Position numbers and translations under genes: made by a program. The notes under the pieces were generated by a model. The model had not been told where the DNA came from and did not search any database. It saw only the letters and a list, made by a program, of their open reading frames with translations. DNA of 64,000 nucleotides from assembly GCF_000214175.1 (NCBI RefSeq), contig NC_015564.1:3038001-3102000 (forward strand), given 5' to 3'. This DNA is from Hoyosella subflava DQS3-9A1 (GTDB lineage: Bacteria; Actinomycetota; Actinomycetes; Mycobacteriales; Mycobacteriaceae). How positions within the stretch are numbered: the first letter of the stretch is position 1; each line of letters opens with the position of its first letter. Of this stretch, positions 59,660 to 64,000 are shown piece after piece.

Positions 59660-60030
59660 CCCTGTGCACGCTAGCGACAACGACACGAATTTGCACGCCC
59701 CTATCTTCACTGGCCGCTTGTGCAACTAGTGCAAGGTTCAAACGGGACGCTTTCGGGCCTCGATCTAGCGGCTTCAAAGTCATTCTTCGACGTAGCAATT
59801 TGGGTATTTACGTGCAGTTTTACCGTGTAATTCCCACGGTGGCAGTTAACAGTGTGTTACCGGCGAGCCCTTCACCCGGGCAACCACTTTCAGCCCACCC
59901 AAGACCCAGCGCTTACTAGTACGATCCGTGGGCGGCACACAACTCAAACACGCGATCAGAAAGTCTCTGTTACCCAATCGTGTCAAAACCGATTCATAAA
60001 CGCGGTCTGCATGCGAAGCTTCTTTTTGCC
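59660..60030. other. Promoter/leader region between DMT and transglycosylase genes
   Basis: A ~370-bp gap between divergent starts. I see no gene. Such long leaders before secreted cell-wall hydrolases in actinobacteria can hold a c-di-AMP (ydaO) riboswitch; I looked for its conserved segments and did not find them convincingly. Confidence 0.4.
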
Positions 60031-60678
60031 ATGAAAAGAATGCTGACCGCTCTCGGTTCCCTCATTGTCGCGCTCGGGTCGACGCTCGCGCTTGCCGCGC
60101 CCGCGTCGGCTAATACCGCGCCCACGGAGTATGTGCCGTGGCTTCAGAAATCCGCAACGCAATGTTCCGGAATCACCGCGTCGCTTCTTGCCGCGCAGAT
60201 TCACGCAGAAAGCGACTTCCGGAAGAATGCCGTTAGCAGGTCCAATGCGCAAGGACCGGCACAATTCATTCCTAGCACCTGGGCTATTTGGGGCGTGGAC
60301 GCCGATGGGGATGGAAGGGCAGATCCCTTCAGCATTCCCGACGCTGTGATGTCGCAGGGGCGTTTCATGTGCCACTTGCTCGACCGAACAACTAGCGGTG
60401 TCCGATCCGGACAACTCCGCGGCGACCCGCTCGATCTCGCGATCGCTGCCTACAACGCTGGTTTAGGCGCTATCACCCGCGCTGGGGGCATGCCCTCCGG
60501 TGGGGCCTATACGACCGAAACCCGGCCGTATGTACAGAAAATCCGCATGCTCGAACCCGGTTACCGTTACCTCAACAGCGGAGTGAGCCCACTGCCCACC
60601 GTGCCGTTCGTGCTTCCTGATCTGCCGCTGGACATCCTGGATTTCGGTTCGATCGGTTCACTCGGGGAACTCAGCTAG
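60031..60678 (+). CDS. Secreted lytic transglycosylase
   Basis: A 215-aa secreted protein. Signal peptide MKRMLTALGSLIVALGS to AAPASA (~1-28). The SLT/goose-lysozyme-type domain has the catalytic Glu in AQIHAESDFRKNAV (~52-65), then QGPAQFIPSTWAIWG (~72-86) and IAAYNAGLGAITR (~138-150). It cleaves the glycan strands of peptidoglycan. The C-terminal ~35 residues are hydrophobic/proline-rich. ATG at 60031 begins the signal peptide; a GTG at 59980 is in frame but adds a poor N terminus. Six bp separate its stop from the LLM gene. Confidence 0.9.
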   Translation: MKRMLTALGSLIVALGSTLALAAPASANTAPTEYVPWLQKSATQCSGITASLLAAQIHAESDFRKNAVSRSNAQGPAQFIPSTWAIWGVDADGDGRADPFSIPDAVMSQGRFMCHLLDRTTSGVRSGQLRGDPLDLAIAAYNAGLGAITRAGGMPSGGAYTTETRPYVQKIRMLEPGYRYLNSGVSPLPTVPFVLPDLPLDILDFGSIGSLGELS

Positions 60679-60684
60679 CAAGAA

Positions 60685-61518
60685 ATGCACCCTCAGTTCG
60701 GTTTCTTCCTGACTCCCAACGCGAGTGACGCGAGCAGCCTGGTCTCTACTGCCAGGCTGCTCGACGAACTTGGTTACGACTTTGCGGGGATTCAGGACCA
60801 CCCGTACCAGCGCCGGTTCCTCGACACATGGACGTTGATCAGCTACCTGGCAGCGCACACGCAAAACATCCGGTTCTTCCCGGACGTAGCTAGCCTGCCG
60901 CTGAGACCACCAGCCATTCTCGCGAAAAGTGCTGCTTCGCTTGATGTGCTGAGTGGCGGCCGAGTCGAGGTCGGGCTCGGCGCAGGCGCTTTCTGGGACG
61001 CTATCGAGGGCATGGGCGGCCCCCGCCGCTCGCCTAGCGAAGCACTGCAAGCCTTGCGTGAGGCAATCGACGTCATGCGCCTACTGTGGTCGGATCAGCG
61101 CTCAGTGTCCTACGGCGGGGAGATTTACCAGCTCAACGGAATTCACCCCGGGCCTGCCCCAGCGCATGCAATCGAAATCTGGCTCGGCGTGACCGGGCCG
61201 CGCGCGCTCGCACTTCTTGGCTCCCATGCGGACGGCTGGGTGCCGTCAATGAGTTTCGTTCCTCCAGAGAAGCTCCCCGGTATGCAGGCTCGCATCGATG
61301 ATGCTGCGGTGGCAGCGAATCGCGATCCGGCCGCAATCCGCCGCGTCTACAACATCTGGGGTGAGTTCGAGCGCAACGAGTGGATCGATCTCCTCAGCGG
61401 GCTAGCTCGCGATCAACGGATCGGTACCTTCATTCTCGGCGGGCCCGATGACGAAGCGACGCTGAGGTGGTTCGCCGAGGACATCATTCCGGCCGTTCGG
61501 GCAGAGGTGGACGGTTAG
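60685..61518 (+). CDS. LLM class F420-dependent oxidoreductase
   Basis: A 277-aa luciferase-like monooxygenase, shorter than the pair at the left end. FDGG-type residues: FAGIQDHPYQRRF (~32-44), FFPDVASLPLRPPAILAKSAASLD (split; ~68-92), SGGRVEVGLGAG (~93-104), and GVTGPRALALLGSHADGW (~170-187). The FPDV-LPLR stretch is the family's F420-binding region; a related cofactor is possible. It follows the transglycosylase by 6 bp and overlaps the convergent hydrolase by 4 bp. Substrate unknown. Confidence 0.9.
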   Translation: MHPQFGFFLTPNASDASSLVSTARLLDELGYDFAGIQDHPYQRRFLDTWTLISYLAAHTQNIRFFPDVASLPLRPPAILAKSAASLDVLSGGRVEVGLGAGAFWDAIEGMGGPRRSPSEALQALREAIDVMRLLWSDQRSVSYGGEIYQLNGIHPGPAPAHAIEIWLGVTGPRALALLGSHADGWVPSMSFVPPEKLPGMQARIDDAAVAANRDPAAIRRVYNIWGEFERNEWIDLLSGLARDQRIGTFILGGPDDEATLRWFAEDIIPAVRAEVDG

Positions 61519-62276
61519 GCACTGCGTGTCGCCGCCGCGATGGTCTTCGCTACTAGTTTGGGATCGTCGATCATCGGCACATGCCCTACCACTGGCAGGA
61601 CGTGAAATGTCGCGCCGGGCAGTCGTTCCCGGGCGATAGCACCGTTGACCGCAGGGGGAAATATCGCATCATGCTCAGCCCACGCGAGTGTGACGGGGCA
61701 CGGCAGCGGATCGAGCGGGGCGACTGATTCACGGGTGCCCAGCAGGTCTGTCGTGACTGCACACCCGAGCAGGTCATCGACCGCGGCAAGCGCCTCGTCG
61801 GCAGTCAACCTGTCTGCGCGCTCGGCGATGTCGCGCATCGCGAGGCGTCGGACCTTGGCTGACTTCAGAAACAATGGTGCTACCGGCCGCGTGAAGCGAC
61901 TCAGCGCTACTTCCCGGCGCAGCCGTGCCACACCGTCTGCTTGACTGTGGCTGCCTGCGTCCCAGAACCCAGCTGGCGAGAGTGCGCACACTGACGCCGC
62001 ACGGCCGCGCCGGGCCAGTTCAATCGCCATCCAGCCGCCCAGCGAGTTGCCGGCAAGATGCGGACGCTCGAGTTCCGACTCGTCGAGCATCCGCTCGGCG
62101 GCGTCAACGAGGTGCCTGATGAGTGCCGGCCGTTGCAGCGCAGGCGGACCCCCTTTGTGGCCCAGCGCAGTTGGGGTGCGTACGTCGTATTGATCGGTCA
62201 GCAGCGGGACAACACGGTCCCACACCCGGCCCGACATGGTGACGCCGTGCAGGAGAACAAGGGCTGGTTTACTCAT
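61515..62276 (-). CDS. Alpha/beta fold hydrolase
   Basis: A 253-aa alpha/beta hydrolase. Oxyanion motif LLHGVTMSGRVWDRV (~8-22); nucleophile Ser in LAGNSLGGWMAIELA (~74-88), acid in WAEHDAIFPP (~206-215) and His in VVGHVPMIDD (~234-243). An esterase, epoxide hydrolase-like or haloalkane-type activity is possible; the NSLGG elbow favours esterase. Its stop overlaps the convergent LLM gene by 4 bp; the start is 3 bp from the AhpD-like gene stop. Confidence 0.88.
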   Translation of the reverse strand: MSKPALVLLHGVTMSGRVWDRVVPLLTDQYDVRTPTALGHKGGPPALQRPALIRHLVDAAERMLDESELERPHLAGNSLGGWMAIELARRGRAASVCALSPAGFWDAGSHSQADGVARLRREVALSRFTRPVAPLFLKSAKVRRLAMRDIAERADRLTADEALAAVDDLLGCAVTTDLLGTRESVAPLDPLPCPVTLAWAEHDAIFPPAVNGAIARERLPGATFHVLPVVGHVPMIDDPKLVAKTIAAATRSA

Positions 62277-62279
62277 CGG

Positions 62280-62735
62280 CTAATCGTCGTGCCGGACCTT
62301 GTGCTGGCTGAGAACTGACACGCGGTTGAACGCGTTGATTGTGATCACAGTCCAGTTGAGTGCCGATATCTGATCTTTCGTGAAATGGCTGGCAGCCCAG
62401 TTGAACGCCTCGTCACGTCTGGTCTCATCGGTGATCAGCGTGACCGCCTCAGCCAGTGCTAGCGCTGCCTTTTCGCGTGCGTCAAACAGGTTGGATTCCC
62501 TCCACGCGGGCAGCAGAGTGATCCGCCGATATGTCTCCCCGTTGTCGAGCGCCGCCTTCGCGTGGACGTCGAGACAATACGCGCAGGCGTTTATTTGGGA
62601 CGCTCTCAGGTTAACCAGTTCTAAGAGGCGCCGATCGAGCCCGGCGTCATGTGCTGCGGACCGCACCGTGCGGGCCGTGGCGAGGTAGGACTTGAAGACT
62701 TCGGGGTGATGCTTGTCGAGCGATGGACGAACCAT
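62280..62735 (-). CDS. Carboxymuconolactone decarboxylase/AhpD-like protein
   Basis: A 151-aa AhpD-fold protein. The CxxC motif with downstream His is CAYCLDVHAKAA (~50-61), the peroxidase-associated redox centre of AhpD-like members; LLELVNLRASQINACAYC is typical of the alkylhydroperoxidase group. Predicted to help detoxify peroxides. ATG at 62735 with GGGAGAAA upstream; in-frame ATGs at 62765 and 62789 are less likely. It diverges from a WrbA-like quinone reductase, another oxidative-stress gene, across a 122-bp region containing a palindromic site. Confidence 0.9.
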   Translation of the reverse strand: MVRPSLDKHHPEVFKSYLATARTVRSAAHDAGLDRRLLELVNLRASQINACAYCLDVHAKAALDNGETYRRITLLPAWRESNLFDAREKAALALAEAVTLITDETRRDEAFNWAASHFTKDQISALNWTVITINAFNRVSVLSQHKVRHDD

Positions 62736-62792
62736 GAACTTTCTCCCGCTAGGTTGTTGACGCATCAAACATAACGCTTTAGAGTCCACCCA

Positions 62793-62809
62793 GTTGAAGG
62801 TTCAACCTT
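62793..62809. promoter_or_regulatory. Nested palindromes between AhpD-like and WrbA genes
   Basis: GTTGAA-GG-TTCAAC (62793-62806) and the overlapping AAGGTT-C-AACCTT (62797-62809) give a dense inverted-repeat site 49-65 bp upstream of the WrbA start. This resembles MerR-type operators in composition. A redox or stress regulator controlling both genes is plausible. Confidence 0.5.
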
Positions 62810-62857
62810 AACCAGGACCCATAGACCGATCCGCCCCCGATAGTGCTGGAGGATCAC

Positions 62858-63454
62858 ATGAAGCTCGCAGTTATCTACTACTCCGCAACCGGCCATGGAA
62901 CGACCATGGCACACCGCATCGCAAAAGCAGCCGAAAACGTTGGTGCAGAAGCGCGCGTCCGTCACATTGCCGAGACCGCCGACCCCTCCACGTTCGCCGA
63001 CAACCCCGCCTGGAAGGCGAATTACGAGGCAACCAAGGACCTCCCTGAAGCCACGGGTGACGACATCGTCTGGGCTGACGCCATCATCTTCGGCTCCCCC
63101 ACCCGATTCGGCGCCACGTCCGCGCAGTTCCAGAGTTTCGTCGACTCACTCGGCGGCCTATGGGCAGAGGGCAAGCTCGCAGACAAGGTGTATGCAGGGT
63201 TCACATCCAGCAAGTCTGCGCATGGTGGCCAAGAGACAACTCTCATCAACCTCTACACGTCGCTGATGCATTTCGGTGGCGTCATTGTGCCGCCCGGATA
63301 CACCAGCGAACTCAAGTTCAGTGACGGCAATCCCTACGGCGTAAGCCACGTGACGGGGCCAGACAACACTGACGAACTCACGAGCGATACCGAAGCAGCG
63401 CTTGAACACCTCGCCACGCGGGTCGTCGAGACTGCCAGAAAGCTCGCCGGATAA
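62858..63454 (+). CDS. wrbA: WrbA-like NAD(P)H:quinone oxidoreductase
   Basis: A 198-aa flavodoxin-fold protein. FMN-phosphate loop YYSATGHGTTMA (~7-18), then GSPTRFGATSAQFQSFVDS (~76-94) and the FTSSKSAHGGQETTLINLY region (split; ~110-128), the signature of type IV quinone oxidoreductases. It reduces quinones by two electrons to avoid radicals. ATG at 62858 with GGAGGATC upstream. Its promoter holds a palindrome; a bidirectional terminator follows. Confidence 0.92.
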   Translation: MKLAVIYYSATGHGTTMAHRIAKAAENVGAEARVRHIAETADPSTFADNPAWKANYEATKDLPEATGDDIVWADAIIFGSPTRFGATSAQFQSFVDSLGGLWAEGKLADKVYAGFTSSKSAHGGQETTLINLYTSLMHFGGVIVPPGYTSELKFSDGNPYGVSHVTGPDNTDELTSDTEAALEHLATRVVETARKLAG

Positions 63455-63464
63455 TCCCGGCGAT

Positions 63465-63521
63465 AGGAGGAGCCGGGCTCAGTGCGCATCAATGGTGCTG
63501 CGCGCCGAGCCCGGCTCCTTT
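63465..63521. terminator. Bidirectional terminator between wrbA and the multicopper oxidase
   Basis: GGAGCCGGGCTC (63469-63480) pairs perfectly with GAGCCCGGCTCC (63507-63518); one A-T and two G-T pairs extend the stem. TTT follows on the plus strand. It lies between convergent genes. Confidence 0.7.
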
Positions 63522-63598
63522 CCGCTGCGCAATTGGGCAGTTCAGCCGTCTGGTCGGCGAGTTCGTGGAGCCGCGCGCCTTACGTTGGGACCAACAGG

Positions 63599-64000
63599 TT
63601 AGGTGATCGCGTAGTTCGCCATCATCCCCATGTCTTCATGTTCATAGGTGTGGCAGTGAAAAGTATATTTGCCGCGATAACCGTCGAAACGGATGATCAC
63701 TCGTGCACTCCCTCGAAGACCCAAGGCGAGGGTATCTTTCCAGCCATACTTATCAACTCCAGGATTGTCGAGAACCTGGAACGGGACGTGGTGGATATGG
63801 AAAGGATGCCGCAGGTCGCTGCTCAGCTGCCAGATTTCGGTATCTCCGAGAGCTGGTGCGGCCGCGATGTGGTCCGGGTCGAACAAATGCCCTCCTATCG
63901 GCCACAGCGCACCGTCGTGCTGGTTGCGCCGCGCAAAGTGAAACGTGCGCGTACGTACAGCCTGCGACTCGTCGAGACGCTCAACATGCGACAGGACAGC
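63599..64000 (-). CDS. Multicopper oxidase, C-terminal part
   Basis: The frame is open to the right window edge, so the N terminus is outside; 133 codons are visible. HPFHIHHVPFQVL (~71-83 of the fragment) and HCHTYEHEDMGMM (~114-126) are the C-terminal copper-binding motifs; the last has the His-Cys-His pattern and a Met axial ligand of the type 1 site. Members oxidise phenols, metals such as Cu(I)/Mn(II), or bilirubin. It is convergent with wrbA across a strong terminator. Confidence 0.9.
   Translation of the reverse strand, partial: AVLSHVERLDESQAVRTRTFHFARRNQHDGALWPIGGHLFDPDHIAAAPALGDTEIWQLSSDLRHPFHIHHVPFQVLDNPGVDKYGWKDTLALGLRGSARVIIRFDGYRGKYTFHCHTYEHEDMGMMANYAIT

Noticed and set aside
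59660-60030. c-di-AMP (ydaO) riboswitch before the transglycosylase
   Set aside because: Context is suggestive, but I could not find the conserved paired segments.
1-64000. CRISPR arrays, tRNA, rRNA genes, or prophage
   Set aside because: No regularly spaced repeats, no cloverleaf or rRNA sequence, and no phage structural genes noticed on reading both strands.

Overview
The window is a high-GC actinobacterial chromosome segment with frequent GTG starts, tightly packed operons and ATGA/GTGA overlaps. An EspG-like type VII secretion (T7SS) chaperone, a WXG100-like protein with a T7SS substrate, three F420-type luciferase-like monooxygenases (LLM), a crotonase resembling mycobacterial EchA21, a CYP135/138-like P450 and an ABC exporter pair resembling mycobacterial Rv1272c/Rv1273c point to a mycolate-forming genus (Mycobacteriales; something like Hoyosella/Amycolicicoccus, Gordonia or Rhodococcus). 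The genus is an inference from remembered protein resemblance; no database search was run. I saw no rRNA, tRNA or CRISPR array.

Layout. 0-6.3 kb: the end of an LLM oxidoreductase, a minimal non-microcompartment ethanolamine operon (permease-eutB-eutC) with a palindromic operator and a hairpin covering the permease ribosome-binding site, an EchA21-like crotonase and a second LLM gene. 6.3-9.2 kb: a TTHB210-like lipoprotein and a DUF2207 membrane protein. 9.2-13.9 kb: a T7SS accessory locus, with EspG-like and orphan condensation-domain genes on the minus strand diverging from a WXG100-like gene, a T7SS substrate and a small partner gene. 14-22.3 kb: housekeeping-like genes (PhaC-like hydrolase with Cys nucleophile, DinB, duplicated ferredoxin-like barrel protein, DUF202, HNH nuclease, MbfA-like iron exporter, CPA2 antiporter, AI-2E-type permease). 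22.4-26.2 kb: an SDR and a MOSC gene separated by an IS607-type transposon (tnpA/tnpB). 26.2-32.6 kb: P450/TetR pair, GDPD, Na+/alanine symporter, TM2 protein, NAD(P)-binding/DUF2867 protein. 32.6-38 kb: ABC-F protein and a heterodimeric ABC exporter.

38-59 kb is the most interesting part: a catabolic island around two divergent operons. On the minus strand are a HAD hydrolase, a PuuB-like FAD oxidase, an aldehyde dehydrogenase, a beta-decarboxylating dehydrogenase, a D-2-hydroxyacid dehydrogenase and aspartase. On the plus strand are an amino-acid ABC importer, a second FAD amine oxidase, a GabT-like aminotransferase, a succinate-semialdehyde-type dehydrogenase and a GntR regulator. Next to them lie a large NAD-glutamate dehydrogenase, two paralogous GntR/FCD regulators, a cupin and a DMT exporter. 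A 17-bp motif (consensus TTGTCRACANYCTRCAG) occurs six times in the promoter regions of these units, which suggests one regulon for uptake and oxidative deamination of an unidentified amino compound, with nitrogen passed to glutamate/aspartate and carbon to the TCA cycle.

60-64 kb: a secreted lytic transglycosylase, a third LLM oxidoreductase, an alpha/beta hydrolase, an AhpD-like protein divergent from a WrbA-like quinone reductase, and the C-terminal end of a multicopper oxidase running off the window.
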